Below, one piece after another: positions 8,464-16,704 of a stretch of DNA of 64,000 nt. Both the position numbers and the translations under genes were made by a program. The stretch lies in contig JADIZV010000002.1 in the NCBI GenBank assembly GCA_016704565.1, forward strand, positions 372,001 to 436,000, in the 5' to 3' direction. Each line of letters begins with the position of its first letter. Within the stretch, counting starts at the first letter, position 1. The notes under the pieces are model-generated. The model did no database searches. It saw only the letters and a list, made by a program, of their open reading frames with translations, and was not told the DNA's origin. The DNA is from Candidatus Phosphoribacter baldrii. GTDB lineage: Bacteria > Actinomycetota > Actinomycetes > Actinomycetales > Dermatophilaceae.

Positions 8464-9965
8464 CCCCGAAGACGTGGGGCGCGCTACGGCTGAGCGGGTT
8501 TGCCGTGCTGGTGGCCGCCGCCGTTGCCGGCGCCGCACAGATGCCGGCCAGGATTCCGATCGGTGCCGTTGGCGCGGTCGGCGGTCCCGGCTCAGTCGGA
8601 CCGCCCTCCATCGCCCCGGGATCAGTCGTCGCAGCCCCTGTCAGTGAGACTGTGCTCGACTGCCCCGGGCCTGAGACGGAGGGCATCTCGGGGCTGGAAC
8701 CGGTCACCGGCGAAGCCGTGACGGTGTTCGCGGCGACCGCGCCAGTCGTCGCCTTGACCGGGGTTGCGACCGTCTCTGGGCCGGGCTCGCTCACTGCGCA
8801 AAGCCACCCGTCGGGGGCGGCGCTCGCGACGTCCTCCACGCGGGGCAGCGTTATCTCCGGCGCCCTGTCCGGTTCGTCCACCGCTGCGGTCACCGGCCTC
8901 GGCGGGTTGGCGGCTGGGGTGGCCGCCCTCCAGACGGGGTTACGCCGCGACGGCGACGAGCGGGGGCTCCAGGCCGTGACCTGCCAGACCCCACGGTCCG
9001 ACGTGTGGTTGCTCGCGGGAGGAGGCGCGGCAACTCGCCGCGAACGTCTCGTGGTGAGCAACTCGGGGGCCAACGCGCTCAGCGTCGACGTCCAGGTCCT
9101 TGGTGCCAGTGGTCCCGTGCCGTCGATCAGCGGCTCCCGCGTGGCGGTGCCGCCGCATGGCCGGGTCGGGGTGCTTGTCGACGCGCTCGCTCCGGGTGAG
9201 CCGAGCCCGGCCGTGCACGTCACGGCCAGCGGCGGGCTCATCACGGCGTTACTGGAAGACAGTTGGATCGACGGGGCCACCGGCCGGGGTCGGGACAACG
9301 TCGGGCCTGCCGACGGCCCGGCAACCGAGCAGACCATTCCCGCCGCGTTCCTCACCGGCGCGGGGACGTTGCGCATCGCCGTCCCCGGCTCCGACGAAGC
9401 AGTCGTCCAGGCCCGGTTGATCGGCACCGCAGGAGCGCTTGCGCTGCCCAGCGACGGGGTGGTGCGCATCCCTGGAGGCACTGTGCGCGACATCGATCTG
9501 GCAGCTGTCCCACCGGGAGCGTATGCCGTGCAAGTGCGCTCCGACCGGCCGGTCGTGGCGTCTGTCCTCGTCCAACGACGCCCGACTCCCGAGGGCCCCT
9601 CCGACCTGGGGTGGGCCGCCGCAAGCCCCGTCATCCCGGAACTTGCCGGGACGCCGGTGCCGCCAGGCACCACCGCAACGCTGCTCGTCGTGGGCGTGGG
9701 CGAGGTGTGGTCAGCCACCGTGTATGCCGTGAGCGCCACCGGCGAGGTCACCACCCTTGACGCCACAGCAGACGCGGACACCGCCTGGGTGAGCGCCGTC
9801 CCGGCCGGGGCGGTGTCGGTCTGGGTGCGTCCGACGGCCGGAGCGGTCCGCGCCGGACTCGTCGCGGAAGCCTCGGACGCCGGAGGGCCTCTGGTCACCG
9901 TGTTCGGCCTGGAACCGATCACCCTGTCCACCTCGGAACGGCCGGTCCGCGAAGTTCGCCGCTGA
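8460..9965 (+). CDS. DUF5719-family secreted/membrane-anchored protein
   Basis: 501 residues, ATG at 8460 overlapping the glycosyltransferase stop, with AGGAGGG just upstream. A single N-terminal hydrophobic segment (about 7-28) is consistent with a signal anchor. The rest is Gly/Ala/Val/Thr-rich beta-type sequence, with WLLAGGGAATRRERLVVSN-type strands that recall repeated beta-sandwich domains. There are no catalytic motifs I can name. Tight coupling to the membrane glycosyltransferase suggests an extracytoplasmic partner of it. The function is unknown. Confidence 0.72.
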   Translation: MTPKTWGALRLSGFAVLVAAAVAGAAQMPARIPIGAVGAVGGPGSVGPPSIAPGSVVAAPVSETVLDCPGPETEGISGLEPVTGEAVTVFAATAPVVALTGVATVSGPGSLTAQSHPSGAALATSSTRGSVISGALSGSSTAAVTGLGGLAAGVAALQTGLRRDGDERGLQAVTCQTPRSDVWLLAGGGAATRRERLVVSNSGANALSVDVQVLGASGPVPSISGSRVAVPPHGRVGVLVDALAPGEPSPAVHVTASGGLITALLEDSWIDGATGRGRDNVGPADGPATEQTIPAAFLTGAGTLRIAVPGSDEAVVQARLIGTAGALALPSDGVVRIPGGTVRDIDLAAVPPGAYAVQVRSDRPVVASVLVQRRPTPEGPSDLGWAAASPVIPELAGTPVPPGTTATLLVVGVGEVWSATVYAVSATGEVTTLDATADADTAWVSAVPAGAVSVWVRPTAGAVRAGLVAEASDAGGPLVTVFGLEPITLSTSERPVREVRR

Positions 9966-9998
9966 GCCCTCAGCGGGCTCCGCAGGCGCGCCGACGAC

Positions 9999-10430
9999 TC
10001 ATTCCTCGTCGTAACGCGGGTCCAGATCCCGCGGACGCACCCCAAGCAGGGCGGCCAACTGCTCGGCGACCACCTCGTCGACCAACAGGCCCAGCTCCTG
10101 AGGGGATTGGACCCGTGTCTCGATCGGGCGGCGATAGATGACTACCCGGGCATCGCGACGCGTGTCTGCCGCGAAGAACCGCCCGAGCGGCACCTCGTCG
10201 TGTTCCCACGGAGCAGGGTCGCTCGGCGGCACATCCTCAACGCCCAGCTCGAACGCCGGGAACGGGCGGCCCCAGTTGCGCTCGAGCCGGGTCGCCGCGT
10301 CGACGACCAGGTCGTCGAACCCCTCGGCGCGGCTGCGCATCGCCGGCACCGGGGGCCAGGCCAGCGGGCCGCGTGGGCCACGGCCGTGCCGCCTGCGGGT
10401 GCGCCGGATCCGGGGCTCGTCGCCGTTCAC
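9999..10430 (-). CDS. Metallopeptidase-family (zincin-like, PF06262-type) protein
   Basis: 143 residues from a GTG at 10430. The early RRHGRGPRGPLAWP segment and FDDLVVDAATRLE match the actinobacterial metallopeptidase family protein usually found beside DUF3499. The site where an HExxH zinc motif would be expected reads VDEVVAEQLAALLG, so both histidines are absent; catalysis is doubtful. The start is supported by TAAGGT (complement of 10438-10443) 7 nt upstream, a leaderless arrangement. Longer upstream starts add only low-complexity sequence. Confidence 0.7.
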   Translation of the reverse strand: MNGDEPRIRRTRRRHGRGPRGPLAWPPVPAMRSRAEGFDDLVVDAATRLERNWGRPFPAFELGVEDVPPSDPAPWEHDEVPLGRFFAADTRRDARVVIYRRPIETRVQSPQELGLLVDEVVAEQLAALLGVRPRDLDPRYDEE

Positions 10431-10555
10431 AGGTCCCACCTTAGGGCTGGCGTATGCCGCTCCGCTGAGTCCTATGGCCCCCACGGGGGCGCAAGGGTCG
10501 CAGCCGCGCGGCGTGCCGACGCGGCATACGGGAGTCCGCCCTCTAGAGTGCCCGC
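10431..10555. promoter_or_regulatory. Divergent leaderless promoters with two GTATGCCG copies
   Basis: TAAGGT for the minus gene (complement of 10438-10443) and TAGAGT for the plus gene (10544-10549, 6 nt before GTG) bound this 125-bp region. It holds octamer copies at 10452 and, inverted, at 10522. The second lies where the -35 box of the plus promoter would be. Confidence 0.5.
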
Positions 10556-10939
10556 GTGGGGTTGACTCGGCAGTGCTCGAAAACCGGGTGTCGGCGACCG
10601 GCCGTCGCGACACTCACCTACGTCTATGCCGACCAGACGGCCGTCCTGGGACCGTTGGCCACGTATGCCGAGCCCCACACCTACGACTTGTGCGGGCAGC
10701 ACGCTGAGGGGCTCACCGTCCCGCGCGGCTGGGACGTCGTGCGCCTGGCCTTCGACCCCAACCCGCCGGCGCCCTCCTCCGATGACCTCCTGGCCCTGGC
10801 CGACGCGGTGCGCGAGGCCGGGCGCCCACGCTCCCGGACCAGTTCCGCTGCCGCTGCCACCCTGCCTCCCGGCGTCCCCGACCCCGCCGCTCCGATCGGT
10901 TCGCGGCGGCCGCACCTGCGGGTGTTGCCCAACAACTGA
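10556..10939 (+). CDS. DUF3499-family protein
   Basis: 127 residues, GTG start. The N-terminal half carries CSKTGCRRPAVATLTYVYAD and YDLCGQHAEGLTVPRGWDVVRL, giving two Cys pairs and a His (C7, C12, C46, H49) that could bind a metal as a small zinc ribbon. The C-terminal half is Pro/Ala-rich and looks disordered. This is the DUF3499 family, widespread in actinobacteria and of unknown function. The TAGAGT box 6 nt upstream supports a leaderless start at 10556. Confidence 0.8.
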   Translation: MGLTRQCSKTGCRRPAVATLTYVYADQTAVLGPLATYAEPHTYDLCGQHAEGLTVPRGWDVVRLAFDPNPPAPSSDDLLALADAVREAGRPRSRTSSAAAATLPPGVPDPAAPIGSRRPHLRVLPNN

Positions 10940-10968
10940 CCCGCGGCTGCCGCACTAGGCTGCCGTTC

Positions 10969-12642
10969 GTGACCAGTGGCGAGATCCCCGACCTGACCGA
11001 GTTCGTCAAGGCCTACGACGTGCGCGGTCTGGTCCCCGAGCAGCTCAACGCGTCGGTAGCCCGAGCGCTGGGTCGAGCGTTCGCCGAGATCATCGCGATC
11101 CCCGACGGAGCCGCGGCCGTCGTGGTGGGGCACGACATGCGCCCCAGTTCACCGGAGTTGTCGGCTGCCTTCGCCGAGGGGGCCGCGACCGTCGGCGTCG
11201 ACGTCGTCGTGATCGGGCTGGCGTCGACCGACCAGCTCTACTACGCCAGTGGCGCACTCGACGTCCCGGGGGCGATGTTCACCGCCAGCCACAATCCAGC
11301 TCAGTACAACGGGATCAAGTTGTGTCGCGCCGGGGCTCGCCCGGTCGGCCAGGACACCGGTCTGGCCGAGGTGCGCGACCGCGCTCAGGCCCTGCTCGGC
11401 GCCGTGGGATCCCCCGCCGAGGACCCGGCCGCACAGGACATCAACCCGGGCAGCGTGACCCGCCGCGACGTCCTCGGGGAGTATGCCGCGTTCCTGCGGT
11501 CCCTCGTCGACCTGTCGGCCGGCCGCCCGCTGCGGGTGGTCGTCGACGCTGGCAACGGCATGGCGGGACATACGGTCCCCGCGGTCCTCGGCGCGGGTGC
11601 GGGGCTCCCGTCGCTGCCGCTGGAGATCATCCCGCTGTACTTCGAACTGGACGGCACCTTCCCCAACCATGAGGCCAACCCCCTGGAACCGGAGAACCTG
11701 CGCGACCTGCAGCGGGCCGTCCTTGAGCACGTCGCGGACCTCGGCTTGGCCTTCGACGGCGACGCCGATCGCTGTTTCGTCGTCGACGAGCGCGGCGAAC
11801 CGGTGAGCCCGAGCGCGGTCACGGCGCTGGTCGCCTCCCGCGAGATCGCCAAGGCGGTCCAGGCGGGCGCAGCGCCCGGCGACGTCCGGATCGTCCACAA
11901 CGTCATCACCTCGAAGGCCGTCGCCGAGATCGTCAGCGAAGCGGGGGCGGTGCCGGTCCGCACCCGCGTCGGCCACTCCTTCATCAAGGCCGAGATGGCT
12001 ACGGCCGCAGCGGTGTTCGGCGGTGAGCACTCGGCTCATTACTACTTCCGCGACTTCTGGTTCGCCGACACGGGCATGCTCGCCGCGATGCACGTCCTCG
12101 CAGCGCTCGCAGAGGCGACCGGCCCACTGTCCGGGCTTGCGGCGGCATACCAGAGGTATGCCGCGTCCGGCGAGATCAACTCGACGGTGACCGACCGCGC
12201 GGCCGCCACGGAGCGGGCCCTGGCTTGGGCGCGGTCACAGGGGCCGGTCGAGGTCGACACCCTCGACGGGACGACGGTCCGATATCTCGCTGAGCCGATG
12301 TGGTGGTTCAACGTCCGGGCCTCCAACACCGAGCCGCTGTTGCGGCTCAACGTCGAGGCCGCCGACGAGCCGACGATGGCCCAGGTGCGTGACGCCGTGC
12401 TCGCCCTGCTGCGTCAAGCAGAGGAGCCGGGCGCGGCCGCTGCGGTCGTCGCTTCCGCACCCGCCCTCGACCCCTGGTTGCGGGAGATCGTGCGCTGTCC
12501 GGTCTGCAAGGCCGCGCTGCGCGATGAGGACGGGCCGACTGGGCCGGAACTGGTGTGCACGGCGCCCGGTTGCGGGCTGGCCTACCCCATCGATGCGGGG
12601 ATCCCGGTCCTGTTGCCCGATCTGGCCCGCCGACCCGGCTGA
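10969..12642 (+). CDS. manB: Phosphomannomutase/phosphoglucomutase fused to a Trm112-like zinc domain
   Basis: 557 residues, GTG start. It has an alpha-D-phosphohexomutase core: the phosphoserine loop TASHNP at 105-110 (Ser107), the metal loop DGDADR at 263-268, a GEHS sugar-binding loop, and RASNTEPLLRLNVEA for phosphate binding. After an Ala-rich linker (about 480-500) comes a separate domain starting with CPVCK (C510, C513) and C-x4-CGLAYPIDAGIPVLLP. This is a Trm112-like zinc ribbon that most actinobacteria encode as a separate small gene behind manB. The mutase supplies mannose-1-phosphate for mannolipids and glycans. TAGGCT lies 7 nt before the GTG (leaderless). Confidence 0.9.
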   Translation: MTSGEIPDLTEFVKAYDVRGLVPEQLNASVARALGRAFAEIIAIPDGAAAVVVGHDMRPSSPELSAAFAEGAATVGVDVVVIGLASTDQLYYASGALDVPGAMFTASHNPAQYNGIKLCRAGARPVGQDTGLAEVRDRAQALLGAVGSPAEDPAAQDINPGSVTRRDVLGEYAAFLRSLVDLSAGRPLRVVVDAGNGMAGHTVPAVLGAGAGLPSLPLEIIPLYFELDGTFPNHEANPLEPENLRDLQRAVLEHVADLGLAFDGDADRCFVVDERGEPVSPSAVTALVASREIAKAVQAGAAPGDVRIVHNVITSKAVAEIVSEAGAVPVRTRVGHSFIKAEMATAAAVFGGEHSAHYYFRDFWFADTGMLAAMHVLAALAEATGPLSGLAAAYQRYAASGEINSTVTDRAAATERALAWARSQGPVEVDTLDGTTVRYLAEPMWWFNVRASNTEPLLRLNVEAADEPTMAQVRDAVLALLRQAEEPGAAAAVVASAPALDPWLREIVRCPVCKAALRDEDGPTGPELVCTAPGCGLAYPIDAGIPVLLPDLARRPG

Positions 12643-12683
12643 CCGCACGTCACCTCGGCGCTCGGCACGACGGAGGAGTTGGT

Positions 12684-13874
12684 ATGCCGCACTGGGACGA
12701 ATCCCTGGTCGATGACGAGGTCGAGCGGGAGCGCTTGGACAGCAGGGGAGTGTTGCGTGCGCTCGCGACGGCCGGGGCCCAGGTCCGGGCCGCCGTGGGT
12801 TTGTCGCAGGAAGCCGGCATCGACCGAGTGGCCGGAGGGGAACGGCCGCGCGGGGTGCTCGTGGCAGCGGTCGGGGGCTCGGCCGTCGTCGGTGAAACCC
12901 TGAGCAGGCTCGCCGAGCCGGGGTCGCCCGTCCCGTTGGCGCAGGCGACCACCCTGCCGTTGCCCGGCTGGGTCGGACCGCTCGACCTGGTTGTCGCCGT
13001 GTCCGAGTCGGGTCGCGCTGCTGGCCCATTGGCGCTGGCCGCCGAGGCGTCCCGCCGCGGTGCCTCGCTGCTGACGGTGGGAGCGGTCGACTCACCGTTG
13101 GCCGCGGTCTGCGCCTCAGCGCGTGGAGTTCACGTGGGGCTCGCCTTGGGCGGCATGTCGAGTCGGACGGCGCTGTGGGCTTTGCTCACCCCGGTGTTGC
13201 TGGCCGGACACGCCCTGGGTCTGACGCGCACCCCTGCGGACGTGTTGGCGGCGGTGGCGGATCGGCTCGACGCGGGCGCGACGGCATACCGACCCTCGTC
13301 GGAGGCGTTCGTCAACCCGGCGAAGTTGTTGGCGGCGGACCTCGCGGGCGGCCTGCCCGTCATCCTCGGCGACGGCCCAGTGGCCGGGGTGGCGGCGCGG
13401 CGCGCGGCGACCATGCTGGCGCGCACGGCCCGCGTCCCGGCGCCCAGCGGAGAGCTGCCCAGCGCGGCCTCGGAGATCGTCGCGCTGTTCGACGGCCCCT
13501 TCACCGGTCAGGGCGCCCGGGAGACGGACCTGGCCGCGGCTGTCGACGACATCTTCCGCGACCCGTTCCTCGATGGTGCTCCCGACCCACGGCTGGTCCT
13601 CGTGCTGTTGCGCGGTGCGCTGACCGGGCCGACGGGCTCCTGGACCGCGCATGCCGACGCCGATGGAGACGAGCTCGGCGATGCGGTCGCGGCGGCAGCC
13701 CAGGACGCCGGCGTCAAGGTGCGCCAGCACCGGGCCGAACCGGGTCATCCGTTGGAGCAGTTCGCCGACCTCATGTGCCTCGTTGATTTCACGGCGACCT
13801 ATCTCGCGCTCGGGCTCGGCCTCGACCCCGGGGTGTCGGCTCACGTGCGGGCATTACGAGACTACGGGCGGTGA
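12684..13874 (+). CDS. SIS-domain phosphosugar isomerase (glucose/mannose-6-phosphate isomerase-like)
   Basis: 396 residues. SIS-type features are GVLVAAVGGSAVVGETL (about 57-74), LVVAVSESGRAAGPLALA (about 101-118) and a C-terminal lobe with SEIVALFDGPF. It resembles the bifunctional glucose-6-phosphate/mannose-6-phosphate isomerase encoded next to manB in actinobacteria, which would make mannose-6-phosphate for the mutase upstream. The ATG at 12684 has GGAGGA (12672-12677) at good spacing and sits inside a GTATGCCG copy (12682-12689). Isomerase activity is inferred from context; some homologues lack it. Confidence 0.78.
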   Translation: MPHWDESLVDDEVERERLDSRGVLRALATAGAQVRAAVGLSQEAGIDRVAGGERPRGVLVAAVGGSAVVGETLSRLAEPGSPVPLAQATTLPLPGWVGPLDLVVAVSESGRAAGPLALAAEASRRGASLLTVGAVDSPLAAVCASARGVHVGLALGGMSSRTALWALLTPVLLAGHALGLTRTPADVLAAVADRLDAGATAYRPSSEAFVNPAKLLAADLAGGLPVILGDGPVAGVAARRAATMLARTARVPAPSGELPSAASEIVALFDGPFTGQGARETDLAAAVDDIFRDPFLDGAPDPRLVLVLLRGALTGPTGSWTAHADADGDELGDAVAAAAQDAGVKVRQHRAEPGHPLEQFADLMCLVDFTATYLALGLGLDPGVSAHVRALRDYGR

Positions 13875-13881
13875 GACGGCG

Positions 13882-13918
13882 ATGCCGGGTGATCGCCCCC
13901 GAGGCGACCACCCGGCAT
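13882..13918. terminator. Bidirectional hairpin built on the octamer
   Basis: ATGCCGGGTG (13882-13891) pairs perfectly with CACCCGGCAT (13909-13918). An inner TCGCC/GGCGA stem extends it after one mismatch, leaving a short loop. The right arm contains the CGGCATAC octamer. It lies between convergent genes. Confidence 0.7.
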
Positions 13919-13924
13919 ACCGGG

Positions 13925-13975
13925 TCTTTGTTGCTTCAATCCTTGTTGTCTTCAATCCTTGTTGACTTCAGTCCT
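13925..13975. repeat. 16-bp tandem repeat at the 3' end of the FAD/Fe-S gene
   Basis: TTCAATCCTTGTTGTC (13935-13950) and TTCAATCCTTGTTGAC (13951-13966) are consecutive copies, followed by a partial TTCAGTCCT that runs into the stop codon of the minus-strand gene. A partial TTTGTTGC precedes them. The stretch is much less GC-rich than its surroundings. Confidence 0.75.
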
Positions 13976-15596
13976 CCGGGACCATGGTGATCGACCCGCA
14001 CGGACATTCGGCCACACACAGCCCGCAGCCCTTGCAGTAGTCGTAGTCGATGGCATAGCCCTTGGCGAAGTCGACCTTCTTCACCGCGTTGTCCGGGCAC
14101 ACCCCGAAGCAGTTGTCGCAGGCGAAGCAGTTGCCGCAGGACATGCACCGGCGCGCCTCGAACTTGGCATTGCCCTCGTCCAGTCCGTGGACGACCTCGT
14201 CGAACGTCGACGAGCGCCGGGCACCTTCGAGGTGCTCGCGGTGTTGGTGGGGGGCGTCGGCGTAGTACCAGGTGGTCAACTTCTCGAAGGTCGCCACCGG
14301 GCGCTTGGCTGGCGGGTTGTATGCCGCGCCGCGCAGGAACCCGTCGATGTGTCGAGCCGCCTTCTTGCCGTGGCCGACCGCGACGGTGACGGTGCGTTCT
14401 GCCGGGACCATGTCGCCCCCGGCGAAGATGCCCCGGCGCCCGGTCATCATCGAGCCGTCGACGGCGACGACGCCGTCTTCCACCGCGATGCCTTCGACGC
14501 CCTCCAAGAAGCTGAGATCGGCCTCCTGGCCGAGCGCGAGGATGAGCGAGTCAGCCTCAAGCTCCTCGAATTCACCAGTGGGCTGCGGGAATCCGCTCTC
14601 GTCAAGAGCCATCTTCTCGACGAGCATCTTGCCTTCGTCGACGTGCTTGATCGTCGAGAGCCACTTGAGCATGATGCCTTCTTCGAGCGCCTCTTCGACC
14701 TCGAAGTCGTGCGCGGGCATCTTGTCGCGGTTACGCCGGTAGACGATGATCGCCTCTTCGGCGCCAAGGCGCTTGGCGGTGCGGGCCGCGTCGATGGCGG
14801 TGTTGCCGCCGCCGTAGACGACGACCTTGCGGCCGAGCATCGGCTTCTCTTCCTCGGTCTCGACGTCGTGCAGGTAGGTCACCGCGTCGAGGATCTTCGC
14901 GGACTCACCGGCCGGGATGTAAGCCCGCTTGCCGATGTGCGCGCCCACCGCAAGGAAGATCGCGTCGAAGCCCTCAGCGAGGGCGGCTTCGAGGTCGGTG
15001 ACCTTGGCGTTGAGCTCGATGCTCACACCGATGTCGGTGATCCGCTTGACCTCAGCGTCCAGGATCGGGCGGGGGAGCCGGTAGGACGGGATCCCGAAGC
15101 GCATCATGCCGCCCGCCATCGGGCCCGCGTCGCGCACCGTCACGTCGTGCCCGAGTCGGCGCAGGTGGTATGCCGCCGACAGCCCCGACGGGCCGGCCCC
15201 GACGACCAGGACCCGTTTGCCCGAGAGGGTTTCGGCAGCCGGGGGCTCAAAGGCCCAGCCCCTGGTCAGGGCCTCGTCGCCGAGGAAACGTTCGACGGCG
15301 TTGATGCCGACAGCCTCGTCGACCTCAGCGCGATTGCAGGCGTCCTGACACGGGTGGTAGCAGACCCGGCCCATGATCGCCGGGAACGGGTTGTCCTGAG
15401 TCAACTGCCGCCAGGCCGCCTCGTAGTTGCCCTCCTCGGCGTGGAACAGCCACTGCTGGATGTTCTCGCCGGCCGGGCAGGCCTGGTTGCACGGGGGCAA
15501 CAGGTCGACATAGAGCGGCTTCTCGGTGCGCCAGGACCCGGTGTGGTTGGCCAGGCTCGAACCGAGGTCGAGGGTGATGGCAAAGGGCTTTTCCAT
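13968..15596 (-). CDS. GltD-like FAD/NAD(P) oxidoreductase with C-terminal ferredoxin domain (PFOR partner)
   Basis: 542 residues, ATG at 15596. The N-terminal Fe-S domain has CNQACPAGENIQQWL and CYHPCQDACNRAEV. It is followed by an FAD-binding VVGAGPSGLSAAYHLRRLG, an NAD(P)-binding VYGGGNTAIDAARTAKRLG, and a second FAD stretch GIFAGGDMV. The C-terminus is a 2x[4Fe-4S] ferredoxin with CDNCFGVCP and CKGCGLCVAECPCG. It replaces the separate delta ferredoxin of pyruvate synthases and probably passes electrons from the oxidoreductase to NAD(P). Its start overlaps the beta-subunit stop (TGATG). Longer upstream frames have no support. Confidence 0.88.
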   Translation of the reverse strand: MEKPFAITLDLGSSLANHTGSWRTEKPLYVDLLPPCNQACPAGENIQQWLFHAEEGNYEAAWRQLTQDNPFPAIMGRVCYHPCQDACNRAEVDEAVGINAVERFLGDEALTRGWAFEPPAAETLSGKRVLVVGAGPSGLSAAYHLRRLGHDVTVRDAGPMAGGMMRFGIPSYRLPRPILDAEVKRITDIGVSIELNAKVTDLEAALAEGFDAIFLAVGAHIGKRAYIPAGESAKILDAVTYLHDVETEEEKPMLGRKVVVYGGGNTAIDAARTAKRLGAEEAIIVYRRNRDKMPAHDFEVEEALEEGIMLKWLSTIKHVDEGKMLVEKMALDESGFPQPTGEFEELEADSLILALGQEADLSFLEGVEGIAVEDGVVAVDGSMMTGRRGIFAGGDMVPAERTVTVAVGHGKKAARHIDGFLRGAAYNPPAKRPVATFEKLTTWYYADAPHQHREHLEGARRSSTFDEVVHGLDEGNAKFEARRCMSCGNCFACDNCFGVCPDNAVKKVDFAKGYAIDYDYCKGCGLCVAECPCGSITMVPED

Positions 15597-16687
15597 CAGA
15601 CGGTTCCCTCCGTCCCTGCGCCGGTAGGCAGCAGGTTGTAGCGGCGGATGTTGCGGTCGGCCTGGGCCTGCAGGCGGTCGATGACGTCCTGGCGCTTGGT
15701 CGGTGCGAAGAGGTGGGCAAAGCGCTTCTGCACCTTGAGGTAGTCCTCGACGGGCACCTGGCGGCGGATCGGGGAGGACGCGACGACCTCGCCGTACTCC
15801 GCCTCGAACACCGGGAAAAGCCCGCTCTGGGTGGCCAGTCGGGCGACGCTGAGGGTCTCGCTGGAGGCGGTGCCCCAGCCGAGCGGACACGGCACCATGA
15901 CGTGGATGTAGCGCGCGCCGCGCATCGACATGGCCCGACGGACCTTGGCTTCAAGGTCGCGCAGGTCGGCGACGGATGCCGTTGCGACGTAAGGGATCTC
16001 GTGGGCCATCGCGATCCGCGGCAGGTCCTTGCCCTGGCCGAACGTGTTGCCCGGATCTTCACCGACGGCCTGGGTGGTGGCGGTCCGCGCGGCCGGGGGA
16101 GTGGCCCCCGAGCGCTGGATGCCGGTGTTCATGTAGGCCTCGTTGTCATAGCAGATGTAGAGCACGTCGTCGTTGCGCTCGAACATCCCGGACAAGCAGC
16201 CGAAACCGATGTCGACGGTCCCACCGTCGCCACCCTGCGCGACCACCCGCACGTCGCTGCGGCCCATCGCCTTGTATGCCGCCGCGACGCCGGATGCCAC
16301 GGCGGGCGCGTTGCCGAACAGCGAGTGCAACCAGGCGACCCGCCACGAGGTTTCCGGGTAGGGCGTCGAGAACACCTCAAGGCAGCCGGTCGCGTTGACC
16401 GCGACAAGTTGCCCGTCGACCGCGGCCATCGCCGCATCGAGGGCGTAGCGGGCACCGAGGGCCTCGCCGCACCCTTGACAGGCCCGGTGGCCGGAGGTGA
16501 GGGCGTTGGTGCGGTTAGGGTCGGACTGGACCGAGCGGACCTCCAGGGGCAACAACCGGTTGCCCACCGCGAAGGAGCCCACCTGGTAGAACTTCACCGG
16601 CTTGCTCGCCGGGTCCTCGTGCAGGACCTCGGGAACGATTCCGTGGTGGAAGCCGGCCTGCTCGACGGTCGTGTCGTTCGTCGTCAT
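15596..16687 (-). CDS. porB: Pyruvate:ferredoxin oxidoreductase beta subunit (TPP-binding)
   Basis: 363 residues. It has the Fe-S cysteines and TPP motifs of the beta subunit: HRACQGCGEALGARYAL, NATGCLEVFS, VVAQGGDGGTVDIGFGCLSG with the downstream NEAYMNTGIQRSGATP loop, and a VPCPLGWG motif late in the chain. It binds thiamine diphosphate and a [4Fe-4S] cluster and carries out oxidative decarboxylation of a 2-oxoacid with CoA. Pyruvate is the most likely substrate from the subunit pattern, but other 2-oxoacids cannot be excluded. It is third of four co-oriented genes. Confidence 0.88.
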   Translation of the reverse strand: MTTNDTTVEQAGFHHGIVPEVLHEDPASKPVKFYQVGSFAVGNRLLPLEVRSVQSDPNRTNALTSGHRACQGCGEALGARYALDAAMAAVDGQLVAVNATGCLEVFSTPYPETSWRVAWLHSLFGNAPAVASGVAAAYKAMGRSDVRVVAQGGDGGTVDIGFGCLSGMFERNDDVLYICYDNEAYMNTGIQRSGATPPAARTATTQAVGEDPGNTFGQGKDLPRIAMAHEIPYVATASVADLRDLEAKVRRAMSMRGARYIHVMVPCPLGWGTASSETLSVARLATQSGLFPVFEAEYGEVVASSPIRRQVPVEDYLKVQKRFAHLFAPTKRQDVIDRLQAQADRNIRRYNLLPTGAGTEGTV

Positions 16688-16704
16688 CTCAGCGTCTCTC
16701 CTGC

